This document shows, piece by piece, positions 19,819-28,465 of a stretch of 64,000 nt of DNA. The notes below the pieces were generated by a model that saw only the letters and a list, made by a program, of their open reading frames with translations, had not been told where the DNA came from and did not search any database. A program made the translations under genes and the position numbers. The DNA comes from Pantoea sp. GD03673 (GTDB lineage Bacteria; Pseudomonadota; Gammaproteobacteria; Enterobacterales; Enterobacteriaceae): assembly GCF_029844725.1 (NCBI RefSeq), contig NZ_JAOCKJ010000009.1, positions 62,001 through 126,000 on the forward strand, given 5' to 3'. Positions within the stretch are counted from its first letter, which is position 1, and each line of letters begins with the position of its first letter.

Positions 19819-21003
19819 GTGGAACAGTTTGACGTTATCATCATTGGTGCCGGCGCTGCCGGGCTGTTCTGTGCCGCACAGGCCGGACAGCGGGGGCGCC
19901 GCGTATTGCTGCTGGATAACGGCAAAAAGCCAGGACGCAAGATTCTGATGTCAGGCGGTGGCCGCTGCAACTTCACCAATCTCTATACCGAACCGGCGGC
20001 GTATCTGTCGCACAACCCGCACTTCTGTAAATCGGCGCTGGCGCGTTATACCCAGTGGGACTTTATCGATCTGGTGAACCGTCACGGTATCGCCTGGCAT
20101 GAGAAAACCCTGGGCCAGCTGTTCTGTGACGACTCGGCTCAGCAGATTGTCGATCTGCTGCTGGCCGAATGTGACAAGGGCAATGTCACCCTGCGGTTGC
20201 GCAGTGAAGTGCTCAGCGTGGTGCGTGATGAAAGCGGCTATACCCTGCAGCTTAACGGCAGCACGGTTCAGGCGGAGAAGCTGGTGATCGCCAGCGGCGG
20301 TCTGTCGATGCCCGGCCTGGGCGCTTCGCCGTTTGGTTACAAAATAGCGGAGCAGTTCGGCCTGCGCGTCTTTCCGACGCGGGCGGCGCTGGTGCCCTTT
20401 ACCCTGCACAAGCCGCTGCTGGAGCAGTTGCAGACGCTGTCAGGCGTCGCGCTGGAGACCACCATCGATTCGCAGGATGGCACCCGCTTCAAAGAGGCGA
20501 TGCTTTTTACCCATCGCGGTCTGTCAGGCCCGGCGGTGTTGCAGATTTCCAGCTACTGGCAGCCAGGTGAATTTGTCACCATCGATCTGTCGCCTGCCAC
20601 TCCACTTGAGGCGTTTCTGACGGCACAGCGTGAAGCACATCCGAATCTCAGCCTGAAAAACAGTCTGGCGAAGATTCTGCCGAAGCGTCTGGTGGAAGTC
20701 TTGCAGGCGCTGAAGGTGGTGCCGGATGTCACCCTGAAGCAGCTCAACAGTAAACAGCAAACCGGGCTGGCGCAGACGCTGCACGCCTGGCGTATTCAGC
20801 CAAACGGCACCGAAGGCTACCGTACCGCTGAAGTGACGCTGGGCGGGGTGGATACTACGCAGCTCTCGTCAAAAACCCTGGAGGCGCGTGCGGTGCCGGG
20901 GCTGTACTTTATTGGTGAAGTGGCCGATGTCACCGGCTGGCTGGGCGGTTATAACTTCCAGTGGGCCTGGAGTTCTGCCTGGGCCTGCGCCCAGGCGTTG
21001 TAA
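19819..21003 (+). CDS. yhiN: NAD(P)/FAD-dependent oxidoreductase YhiN
   Basis: 394 residues, GTG start. N-terminal FAD-binding IIIGAGAAGLFCA and the family signature GRKILMSGGGRCNFTN. The C-terminus contains GGYNFQWAWSSAWA. Close to E. coli YhiN (400 aa) throughout. It belongs to the HI0933/BaiN family of flavoproteins, whose role in enterobacteria is not established. It is divergent from pitA, as in E. coli, and ends 7 bases before the convergent aldo/keto reductase gene. Confidence 0.93.
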   Translation: MEQFDVIIIGAGAAGLFCAAQAGQRGRRVLLLDNGKKPGRKILMSGGGRCNFTNLYTEPAAYLSHNPHFCKSALARYTQWDFIDLVNRHGIAWHEKTLGQLFCDDSAQQIVDLLLAECDKGNVTLRLRSEVLSVVRDESGYTLQLNGSTVQAEKLVIASGGLSMPGLGASPFGYKIAEQFGLRVFPTRAALVPFTLHKPLLEQLQTLSGVALETTIDSQDGTRFKEAMLFTHRGLSGPAVLQISSYWQPGEFVTIDLSPATPLEAFLTAQREAHPNLSLKNSLAKILPKRLVEVLQALKVVPDVTLKQLNSKQQTGLAQTLHAWRIQPNGTEGYRTAEVTLGGVDTTQLSSKTLEARAVPGLYFIGEVADVTGWLGGYNFQWAWSSAWACAQAL

Positions 21004-21010
21004 CGCGGGA

Positions 21011-21997
21011 TTACCAGCGCTGATGCACGTGAGGCGCAATCTTCTCCTGATAAATCTGCTTCAGCGCTGTCATTGTCTCTGCGGAGAGCGCATCGACGTC
21101 GCTGGCGCGGGCGTTGGCTTCAGCCTGTTCACGATTTTTCGCGCCAGGAATCACCACGCTGACCTCCTCATTCATCAGAATCCAGCGCAGCGCAAACATC
21201 GCCATGGTGGTGTCGCCCGTTACAAAGCGGCGAATCTCCTCAACCGCCTCCAGCGCGACCTCATACGGCACGCCGGAAAAGGTCTCGCCCTTATCAAACG
21301 CTTCACCGTGACGGTTAAAGGTGCGATGGTCATCAGCGGCAAACACGCTGTCGGCCCGCATTTTGCCGGTCAGCAGGCCCGAAGCCAGCGGCACACGGGC
21401 GATAATCGCCACATCATGGCGTTTCGCCTCACGCAGCAGCAGTTCAGCCGGACGCTGACGGAAAATGTTGTAGATCAGCTGAATGGACGAGACGTTTGGA
21501 AACGCCAGCGCCTTCAGGCCTTCTTCGATTTTCTCAACGGAGACACCGTAGTGACGGATTTTTCCGGCAGCGACCATCTCATCCATGATCGCGAAGACGT
21601 CCGGGTTGTAATAGACCTCGGTCGGTGGACAATGCAGCTGCACCAGGTCGAGCGTGTCGGTCTGCAGATTTTCCCGTGAGCGATCGATAAAGGCGTTGAG
21701 GTTTTCGGCGTTATAGCCCTCTGCCACGTGCGGTGAAAGACGACGCCCCAGCTTGGTGGCCACAAACGGGCGTTCTCCGCCGCGCTGATTCAGCACCTCT
21801 GCGATAATCTTTTCGGAGCGCCCATCGCCATAGACATCGGCGGTATCAATAAAGGTGATGCCAGCATCCAGCGCAGCGTTCAGCGCGGCTTTGGCATCCT
21901 CCATGCTCACTTCTCCCCAGGTTCCGCCAATGGCCCATGCGCCAAAGCCAATTTCAGAGACGCGCTGACCGGTACGGCCCAGTGTTCGTAGTTTCAT
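21011..21997 (-). CDS. Aldo/keto reductase
   Basis: 328 residues. (beta/alpha)8 NADPH-dependent reductase with the full catalytic tetrad: Asp51 and Tyr56 in FIDTADVYG, Lys82 in FVATKLGRR, His122 in LVQLHCPP. The C-terminal segment VIPGAKNREQAEANARA holds the NADP-binding residues. It probably reduces aldehydes or ketones. The physiological substrate is unknown. Ribosome-binding AAGGTTTG is near the ATG. Here the region departs from the E. coli gene order. Confidence 0.9.
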   Translation of the reverse strand: MKLRTLGRTGQRVSEIGFGAWAIGGTWGEVSMEDAKAALNAALDAGITFIDTADVYGDGRSEKIIAEVLNQRGGERPFVATKLGRRLSPHVAEGYNAENLNAFIDRSRENLQTDTLDLVQLHCPPTEVYYNPDVFAIMDEMVAAGKIRHYGVSVEKIEEGLKALAFPNVSSIQLIYNIFRQRPAELLLREAKRHDVAIIARVPLASGLLTGKMRADSVFAADDHRTFNRHGEAFDKGETFSGVPYEVALEAVEEIRRFVTGDTTMAMFALRWILMNEEVSVVIPGAKNREQAEANARASDVDALSAETMTALKQIYQEKIAPHVHQRW

Positions 21998-22289
21998 GCA
22001 AACCTTCCTCGATGCGTTTCAGACAGGGTGACAGAAAGTGGCTAACCATTGAGCTTAGCGCTTTCCGGCGATGAGGCGATCCGGTGTTGCTTCAGCCCCG
22101 GCCAGCGTGAAGATGATCTTTTTGCGGCAGGCTGCTGGTTACGTTGAGGATTTCTGCGAAAAACGGCGCGGGTCGGGTGGTTACCGCTTCGCTAATTAAT
22201 TGATTTTAAGAAATTTCACCTGAAATTAAACAGGCGAGAGTGTGGATTCGGTCACATACTTCACTTTTCAGGCCAACAAAGGGATCGCC

Positions 22290-22487
22290 ATGTTTAAATT
22301 TGTTAAGTCTGTCTTTGCCAGTCCCGAAAAGTTTCTGCAGATCATGACCCGTCAGGATATTAACGACTCAATCGCTGAAGGTGAGCGCATCATTATTGAT
22401 GAGAACGGCAATATCTCGGTCAACACGCTGAGTGAGGAAGTCCACGAAGATTTTGCCCGCCATGTGAATTCGTTAAAGGGAGTGTGA
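22290..22487 (+). CDS. Small conserved-looking protein, first gene of an unknown two-gene locus
   Basis: 65 residues starting MFKFVKSVFASPEKFLQ. The ATG at 22290 has AAAGGGA at the right distance, so it is preferred over an upstream start at 22242. The protein is acidic (IIIDENGNISVNTLSEEVHEDFARH) and probably soluble, without cysteines or a membrane helix. I do not recognise a family. It ends one base before the start of the next gene, whose translation is probably coupled to it. Confidence 0.7.
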   Translation: MFKFVKSVFASPEKFLQIMTRQDINDSIAEGERIIIDENGNISVNTLSEEVHEDFARHVNSLKGV

Positions 22488-22488
22488 G

Positions 22489-23319
22489 GTGGGTACCGCA
22501 ATATTTATGGTGCTGATGGTCAGTGGTTACTGGTACACCAGCCGTGATTTAAACAGCCGCTTTAAGATCCGTCGCTCGTCGGGCTGGGATGTCTATTTTC
22601 TGGTCGCGCTCTACGGCTGCATTTTTGTTCTGCAGGGGGTGTTCGCTACCGGTATCGTCTGGTTACTGCTGCTCTGTATGTCCGGCATCGCCAATGCCTT
22701 GCAGGTGATCCCCGGCGTGCATCTGAAGTGGCAGGTGGAGTTCATGAACTGGAGTTTCCTGGGCATCCAGGCACCGGTTGTCATTATGCTCGCCTTTGCC
22801 ATTCTGCTCTGCCTTTATCGCTCGAACTGGGCAGGCAGCGCACGCCTGAATGTCTCAGGTCGTAAAGACCTTTATCAGCGCCTGTCACGCTCCAATGGCG
22901 TGGAGCAACTGCTGTTTCAATGCATGGAAGAGGGCGAACTGGCATGGATTACGCTGAAGTCACGCCGCATTTACATCGGCATGGTTCATGCTTCGACCTT
23001 TGAATATGAGAGCACTAAAAACATTGTGCTGATCCCGATGCTGAGTGGCTATCGCGACAGCAAGACATTGAAGCTGGCGGTAGAGCATAACTACAGCAAG
23101 TGGTACGCCGAGCATGAGATCACACTCGACTCGAAGCCCAAAGATGCGATGTCGTTCCGAAAAGTGATCATGGTGGACCAGATTGAGAGCCTGTCACTGT
23201 TTGATCCCGCCAGCGCCACGGCGCTTTCGATGGGGCATCCGCAGGAAGTGGAGAAGAGCCAGGGCAATGATGACGGTGACAGCCCGGATAGCCGTGAAAG
23301 CCGGGAGGAGCCGGGTTAA
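22489..23319 (+). CDS. Membrane protein of unknown function with a cytoplasmic beta-rich domain
   Basis: 276 residues, GTG start. It begins one base after the stop of the 65-aa gene, with AAGGGAG just upstream. Hydrophobic helices lie at about 1-17, 36-72 (possibly two) and 89-110. The rest is probably cytoplasmic. Its central part has alternating beta-type sequence (LAWITLKSRRIYIGMV, then IVLIPMLSGYRDS and KVIMVDQIESLSLF), which recalls small beta-barrel domains. The last 30 residues are a low-complexity acidic tail. No family is recognised. The pair has its own upstream gap and a strong terminator, so it is a self-contained two-gene unit. Confidence 0.75.
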   Translation: MGTAIFMVLMVSGYWYTSRDLNSRFKIRRSSGWDVYFLVALYGCIFVLQGVFATGIVWLLLLCMSGIANALQVIPGVHLKWQVEFMNWSFLGIQAPVVIMLAFAILLCLYRSNWAGSARLNVSGRKDLYQRLSRSNGVEQLLFQCMEEGELAWITLKSRRIYIGMVHASTFEYESTKNIVLIPMLSGYRDSKTLKLAVEHNYSKWYAEHEITLDSKPKDAMSFRKVIMVDQIESLSLFDPASATALSMGHPQEVEKSQGNDDGDSPDSRESREEPG

Positions 23320-23329
23320 AAAAGCGCAT

Positions 23330-23370
23330 TCGGTTTTCCCTGGTTAAGCGGCTTAATCAGGGAAAACCGA
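23330..23370. terminator. Strong terminator between the unknown membrane locus and the LacI-type gene
   Basis: A 13-bp stem TCGGTTTTCCCTG / CAGGGAAAACCGA that can extend inward through TTAAG / CTTAA. It lies between convergent genes and probably serves both. Confidence 0.75.
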
Positions 23371-23377
23371 TTTCACT

Positions 23378-24397
23378 TCACACCATATTCTCCGCCGTAA
23401 ACAGCCGGAACGCGACTTTGCCCGCCTGATACACATCCGGCTGATAACCGGTTTCCAGATGACTCAGCATCAAATCAATCGCTAACCGGCTATGTTGCCG
23501 GGCATGCTGATCCAGGGTAAACGCCACTTCATCGTTCAGCAGCAGCTGGCGGGTGACTGCATAAAGCTCATGCGTAATGTAGGTGCATTTGCCCAGCAGC
23601 TGATGGCTGCGCAGCGTGTCGCTGACCTCGGTGTTGCCCATGCCCGTGTTATAGATTCCGGCAATCGCCTGTGACGACCGCAGGTTGCGGGCCAGCACGC
23701 TGCGGATGGTTTCCCGCTGATCCTGACCCGACAGCACCTCTCGCAGATGACGCTGCGGCGCTCGCTGTGCCATGGCTTCACGGAAACCAGCGATACGCTG
23801 ACGATGGGCGCGATAGTCAGAGCGGCCGCTGACCATCAGAATGTCGCCGGGCTGATTGGCGGTTTTACTCATCAGCAAGCCCGCCGTGCGGCCCGCCTGA
23901 TACTGATCGATGCCAACGTGACACAGGCGGTCAGCGTCGGGCAGATCGGTGGCGAGGGTGATCACCGGCACATTACGGCTGCGGCACAGCGCCAGCGCCC
24001 GGTAAATGGGCGGCGAGTCATGCGCAAACACAATGATGCCGTCGCGGGTGCTGCTGCGGGCGATAATGCTTTGCGCCAGCTGCTCAGGCTGGGCGTCCGC
24101 CACCAGGGTTTTGTGCAGTTTCAGGCGGCGATAGCCAAGCTGACTGGCGATCTCGCTGAAAGAGGTGGTGAGTTGCTGAAAAAAGGAGGAGCCATTGTTG
24201 CTGAGGAAGACTTCGATTTGCCACGGATGCTGATACTCCTCTGGCAGCAAACGCTTAAGCCCCGCTTCGCGTGCGGCTTTCAGGACTTTGCGGCTGGTCT
24301 CCGGCGACACGCCGCCGCGCTCATTCAGCACCCGATCGACCGTCGCAATCCCGACGCCCGCCATTTTTGCCACCACCTCTAAGGTGAGCTTTTTCAT
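23378..24397 (-). CDS. LacI-family transcriptional regulator
   Basis: 339 residues. The N-terminal LacI helix-turn-helix LTLEVVAKMAGVGIATVDRVLN is followed by a hinge and a periplasmic-binding-protein-like sensor domain (about 60-335). The sensor starts with an unusual pattern (WQIEVFLSNNGSSFFQQL), as in the sugar-sensing group whose members bind ring or branched ligands. The ligand is unknown. It is divergent from the SDR gene. A palindromic operator of the LacI type lies 58 bases upstream of its start, so autoregulation and control of the SDR gene are likely. Confidence 0.9.
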   Translation of the reverse strand: MKKLTLEVVAKMAGVGIATVDRVLNERGGVSPETSRKVLKAAREAGLKRLLPEEYQHPWQIEVFLSNNGSSFFQQLTTSFSEIASQLGYRRLKLHKTLVADAQPEQLAQSIIARSSTRDGIIVFAHDSPPIYRALALCRSRNVPVITLATDLPDADRLCHVGIDQYQAGRTAGLLMSKTANQPGDILMVSGRSDYRAHRQRIAGFREAMAQRAPQRHLREVLSGQDQRETIRSVLARNLRSSQAIAGIYNTGMGNTEVSDTLRSHQLLGKCTYITHELYAVTRQLLLNDEVAFTLDQHARQHSRLAIDLMLSHLETGYQPDVYQAGKVAFRLFTAENMV

Positions 24398-24454
24398 TCA
24401 GACTCCACGCGAAAATGGCGAATTGATGACTGCCGGTCAGACGGTTTACCTCTT

Positions 24455-24466
24455 CTAACCGGTTAA
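24455..24466. promoter_or_regulatory. Probable LacI-type operator
   Basis: CTAACCGGTTAA contains the perfect 10-bp palindrome TAACCGGTTA with the central CpG typical of LacI/GalR-family operators. It lies in the 228-base gap between the divergent regulator and SDR genes. Confidence 0.6.
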
Positions 24467-24625
24467 TAGTAAAAGATAAAGCGATTTAATGATGGAAAAC
24501 CATCAACGGCGCTGAATCAGAACATTTTACCGTCAGTGCGGTCATCCGGCGAAAAAGCACAGCGGGCCGCTGTCCTGGCGGAAATACCGTTAAGCTTGTC
24601 ATGAGACAATCAACGAGGAGTGAAT

Positions 24626-25303
24626 ATGGCTCAGCAAAACGACGTTCTGATTATTGGCGCATCCCGCGGTATCGGTCTGGCGGTGGTACAGGCGTTTGCC
24701 GGTGAAGGCTGGCAGGTCACGGCCACGCATCGCAGCGGCATTCCCGAACAGGGTAACCAGGCAGGCATTGACTGGCATGCGCTGGATATGACCCACGCAT
24801 CGGCGGTTCAGCAGCTGGCTAATCAGCTCAGTGGCAAATCGTTTGATGCGATCCTGATTAACGCCGGGATTTCCGGGCCTTCGCACCAGCAGGTGTCGCA
24901 GAGTGACGATCAGGAACTGGCACAGCTATTTCTGACCAATGCGATAGCACCGGTTCGCACGGCAGAGATTCTGCTGCCGCTCCTGAAACCGGAGGGCGTG
25001 CTGGCGCTGACCTCATCCCAGCTCGGTAGCCTGAACGAAAATCCGGACGCGCAGATGCCGATTTACGCGGCCAGCAAAGCCGCACTGAATATGCTGAGCC
25101 GCACGCTGACCACGGCAGTGGAAGCGCAGCGCGGGACGCTGCTGACGCTGCATCCCGGCTGGGTGAAAACGGACATGGGCGGTGAGAGTGCGCCCCTGAC
25201 GGCAGAAGAGAGTGCCACCGGTATTGTCCGGCAGCTGACCCACTGGCGCGGACGCGGCGGGCATCACTACGTCGACTACGCCGGCCAGCAGCTGCAATGG
25301 TAA
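24626..25303 (+). CDS. Short-chain dehydrogenase/reductase
   Basis: 225 residues from the ATG at 24626, chosen because GAGGAG lies six bases upstream. The Rossmann motif GASRGIG is at 11-17, NAG at 79-81, the catalytic Ser near 130-131, Tyr147 and Lys151 (YAASK). This is a classical SDR that should use NAD(P)H; the substrate is not evident. It is similar to the sniffer/csgA-like SDRs of enterobacteria. It is divergent from the LacI-type regulator and convergent with the sugar symporter gene. Confidence 0.88.
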   Translation: MAQQNDVLIIGASRGIGLAVVQAFAGEGWQVTATHRSGIPEQGNQAGIDWHALDMTHASAVQQLANQLSGKSFDAILINAGISGPSHQQVSQSDDQELAQLFLTNAIAPVRTAEILLPLLKPEGVLALTSSQLGSLNENPDAQMPIYAASKAALNMLSRTLTTAVEAQRGTLLTLHPGWVKTDMGGESAPLTAEESATGIVRQLTHWRGRGGHHYVDYAGQQLQW

Positions 25304-25318
25304 GCGGATGCGGGGCGG

Positions 25319-26707
25319 TTACGCCCCGATATCACGCAGTGCCTTACCCTTCATCAGGTTGCGTTCAATGTGCTCCAGTGTCACATGCCTGGTCTCGGGG
25401 ACCAGCATCATCGTCAGCACGATAAACACCAGATTGAGCGCACCGTAGAACCAGAAGGTGCTGGCATTGCCCAGCTGATCCAGCATGGTCAGGAAGGTGG
25501 CACCCACAATCATATTGCCGACCCAGTTAGTGGTGGTGGACGCCGTAATGCCGAAGTCACGCCCTTTCAGCGGCTGAATCTCTGAGCAGAGCAGCCAGAC
25601 CACCGGTCCTGCGGCCATCGCAAAGCCGACGATAAACATCAGCAGCATTGCCACAGCAAAGTATTTGCGGAAATCTGTTTCAACGCCGATGTGCAGCAGC
25701 GTTCCCAGCACGCCCATGCCTACCGCCATCACCAGAAAACTGGTAGTGAGCATCGGCTTGCGACCCCAGCGATCCACAAAGAAGATGGCAATCAGCGTAG
25801 CCAGCATGTTGACCAGCCCGACAATCACCGTGCCCCACATCTGCTCACGGGTGCTGGAGAAACCGGCGATATTAAAGATTTTAGGGGCGTAATACATCAC
25901 CACATTCATGCCGGTAAACTGCTGCATAACCTGTAACAGCATGCCCAGCCAGACCGTACGACGGAAATTGCCATTAGAGCGGAACAGCGACCAGCCGCGC
26001 TGCTTCACCTGCAGGCTTTCACGGATCTCTTCCAGCTCCTCTCTGGCCTGTTCGCTGCTGTTACGCAGCCTGTCCAGCACGCGCTGCGCTTCGTTAAAGC
26101 GCCCGTGTGCCGCCAGCCAGCGCGGACTGTTGGGCAGAAACAGTACACCGATAAACAGGATCACTGCCGGAATGGCGATAACGCCGAGCATTGCGCGCCA
26201 GTTTCCCGTGTAGCTGAACGCGGTGTCAGAGAGATACGCGACCACGATGCCGGTGGTCAGCATCAGCTGATACATCGAAATCATCGACCCGCGAATACGT
26301 TCAGGCGCAATCTCTGCCAGATAGAGCGGCGCGGTGTAAGAGGCGATCCCGACCGCCAGCCCCAGCATCACGCGGGCACAGACCAGCGACGCCACATCGG
26401 GCGAAAAAGCTGACCACAGCGAGCCAATCACAAACAGCGTCGCACCCGCCAGCATACTTTTCTTGCGACCCAGCTTTGATGACATCCAGCCCGCCGCCAG
26501 TGCGCCCAGCGCCGCGCCAAACATCATCGAACTCACCACCCACTCCTGCTGATGGTTAGTGATTTGCAAATCCTTCGCCAGAAACGGCAAGGCACCTGCA
26601 ATAACGCCGATATCCAGACCAAACAGCAGGCCGGACAGCGCAGCCATAAAACAGACGAACCGGATAAAACGGTTCTGATGATTTCCCGATTTTTTAGCCG
26701 CGACCAT
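25319..26707 (-). CDS. GalP-like sugar:proton symporter (MFS)
   Basis: 462 residues from the ATG at 26707, which has AAGGAG at the correct spacing; the open frame extends 67 codons further without support. Twelve membrane helices. Sugar-porter motifs: [22 protein letters not shown] after helix 2, [23 protein letters not shown] and PETRH. It is very similar to E. coli GalP throughout, including the C-terminus [17 protein letters not shown]. It probably imports galactose or glucose (or arabinose, as AraE does) with H+. A CRP-like site lies 66 bases upstream of its start. It is a single gene, not linked here to catabolic genes for its sugar. Confidence 0.9.
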   Translation of the reverse strand: MVAAKKSGNHQNRFIRFVCFMAALSGLLFGLDIGVIAGALPFLAKDLQITNHQQEWVVSSMMFGAALGALAAGWMSSKLGRKKSMLAGATLFVIGSLWSAFSPDVASLVCARVMLGLAVGIASYTAPLYLAEIAPERIRGSMISMYQLMLTTGIVVAYLSDTAFSYTGNWRAMLGVIAIPAVILFIGVLFLPNSPRWLAAHGRFNEAQRVLDRLRNSSEQAREELEEIRESLQVKQRGWSLFRSNGNFRRTVWLGMLLQVMQQFTGMNVVMYYAPKIFNIAGFSSTREQMWGTVIVGLVNMLATLIAIFFVDRWGRKPMLTTSFLVMAVGMGVLGTLLHIGVETDFRKYFAVAMLLMFIVGFAMAAGPVVWLLCSEIQPLKGRDFGITASTTTNWVGNMIVGATFLTMLDQLGNASTFWFYGALNLVFIVLTMMLVPETRHVTLEHIERNLMKGKALRDIGA

Positions 26708-26772
26708 GCGAGTCTCCTTGCAGTGATTCAATGTCAATATTGTTAATGTTATGTAAACATAGTCGATGCCAG

Positions 26773-26788
26773 TGTGGGTCTGATCACA
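26773..26788. promoter_or_regulatory. CRP-binding site upstream of the sugar symporter gene
   Basis: TGTGGGTCTGATCACA matches the CRP consensus TGTGA-N6-TCACA with one mismatch. The position, about 66 bases before the start codon, fits activation of a sugar permease by CRP-cAMP. Confidence 0.6.
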
Positions 26789-26979
26789 CTTCCGGCCATC
26801 ACCTGGTGCAGCACAGCCGTGTTGTGAAAAGAAACCATCAGAGATCAGCAGGTTGGTGCAGAGTCGGGAAACGGCGGCAGAGGCACGAATACGCAAAGCA
26901 GGCGGCATCAGGTCAGATTTTGCAACTGACCGCCTGCGGCATTACACTTCCGCTTTTCTGCCATTGATTGAAGGTGCTT

Positions 26980-27639
26980 ATGTCTGAACCTTTCCAGCGT
27001 CAGCCGCTGCCTCTGCCGGGCGGTCATAACAAAGTCCTGCTGCACTCCTGTTGCGCACCCTGTTCGGGGGAAGTGATGGAAGCGATGCTGGCATCCGGCA
27101 TTGAATACACCATCTATTTCTACAACCCGAATATTCATCCGCTCAAAGAGTATGAGCTGCGCAAAGAGGAAAATATTCGCTTTGCCGAAAAATTCGGTGT
27201 GCCGTTTGTTGATGCTGATTATGACCGGGATAACTGGTTTGAGCGGGCGCGTGGGCTGGAGTGGTCGCCGGAACGGGGTGAACGCTGCACCATGTGCTTT
27301 GATATGCGCTTTGAGCGCACGGCGCTGTATGCCCATGAAAACGGGTTTCCCGTGATGACCAGTTGCCTGGGGATTTCACGCTGGAAAGATATGAAGCAAA
27401 TTAACAGCTGCGGAGTCCGCGCAGCAGCGGCATATCCTGATCTGCTTTACTGGGAGTTTAACTGGCGTAAAGGCGGCGGATCGGCGCGCATGATTGAAAT
27501 CAGCAAGCGCGAGAGTTTCTATCAGCAGGAATATTGTGGCTGCGTCTATTCATTGCGCGACACCAATCGTCATCGTGTCACCCAGGGACGTGAGCGCATT
27601 AAGATTGGTGTGCAGTATTATCAGCCGGATGAATCCTGA
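26980..27639 (+). CDS. queH: Epoxyqueuosine reductase QueH
   Basis: 219 residues from the ATG at 26980 (GAAGG upstream). DUF208/QueH family signatures: HSCCAPCSG (Cys24, Cys25, Cys28), [14 protein letters not shown] and the C-terminal [11 protein letters not shown]; these cysteines bind the metal and Fe-S centres. QueH reduces epoxyqueuosine to queuosine at the wobble base of tRNAs, the last step of queuosine synthesis. It is a non-homologous replacement of QueG, the enzyme E. coli uses. Its stop abuts the end of the convergent AraC-type gene with no gap. Confidence 0.92.
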   Translation: MSEPFQRQPLPLPGGHNKVLLHSCCAPCSGEVMEAMLASGIEYTIYFYNPNIHPLKEYELRKEENIRFAEKFGVPFVDADYDRDNWFERARGLEWSPERGERCTMCFDMRFERTALYAHENGFPVMTSCLGISRWKDMKQINSCGVRAAAAYPDLLYWEFNWRKGGGSARMIEISKRESFYQQEYCGCVYSLRDTNRHRVTQGRERIKIGVQYYQPDES

Positions 27640-28140
27640 TTAACTGATATCGCAGAAAGCGTCTGCCTTTGCATACCCGCGTGCTGAGCGTGTAACAGGC
27701 CGGACTACCACGCCGCCATTCTGCCTGCTTTCTCCTGGCCGAACGTAGCTGCAGAGCGTGCAGGAATCGTCAACGTCGGCCAGCTGCTGTTTCGCCTCAT
27801 CGCTCATCAGACGTTTACGACAGACGCTTGGCGTACAGCCCATTACCTGCTTAAAAGAGCGGGTAAAGGATTGCTGGCTTTCAAAATGGTATTTCAGCGC
27901 CAGGCTGATAATGGGAATCCGACTGTTTTTTAGATCGTTAACGCTGGCGTTCAGTTTTTTCTTTCGGATATAACGTGCCAGCGTTTCATTATGATAACGG
28001 GCAAAGAGTTTCTGTAAATACCATTTAGAATAACCTGCTTTTTCTGCAATATCATCAACGCTTAAACGCTGATCAAGATTATTATTAATCCACTCGGTAA
28101 TAGAGACGATCACGCTTTCGTTATATCTTTTTTCATTCAT
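27640..28140 (-). CDS. AraC-family regulator of the MarA/SoxS/TetD type with a cysteine-containing tail
   Basis: 166 residues. The first 110 form two helix-turn-helix motifs typical of single-domain AraC regulators (SVDDIAEKAGYSKWYLQKLF and LALKYHFESQQSFTRSFK), most like SoxS, RamA and Tn10 TetD. These bind marbox sites and respond to stress by changes in their own level. Unusually there is an extra tail of about 50 residues with SCTLC and a terminal FCDIS. Together with cysteines in the HTH region (MGCTP, VCRKR) this could allow metal or redox sensing, which is speculation. Ribosome-binding GGGAGG precedes the ATG. Confidence 0.88.
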   Translation of the reverse strand: MNEKRYNESVIVSITEWINNNLDQRLSVDDIAEKAGYSKWYLQKLFARYHNETLARYIRKKKLNASVNDLKNSRIPIISLALKYHFESQQSFTRSFKQVMGCTPSVCRKRLMSDEAKQQLADVDDSCTLCSYVRPGESRQNGGVVVRPVTRSARGYAKADAFCDIS

Positions 28141-28465
28141 GGCTGTTCCTCCCCGCTATTTGATTCAGAAGGATTATGAATTATTTATCTTAGTGTGCTT
28201 ATTCTTTGCGTAAAGATCTTTCAGTATTTGAATCGTTATCTCAAAAGAGATGCAAATAAACAGCAGTTATTAATGAAAAGGATGAATTGTAATTAGTCTG
28301 TTGATAATTGTGGGGTGAGATAATCAATGCTGTGCGGATAATAAAAGTGAGAGTGTGATTCGGCGGCCAGCTTTCCTGAAATCAAGGCTATCGCACAGCG
28401 CATCAATAGATTTTTGGCCGTGACATGCCAGGCTTACCACTCACCTTTAACCTGGAGACCCCCGG
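28141..28465. promoter_or_regulatory. AT-rich gap between the divergent AraC-type regulator and exported hydrolase genes
   Basis: 325 bases, AT-rich in the first half, no gene visible. It must hold both promoters. No operator or marbox is clear enough to mark. Confidence 0.4.
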
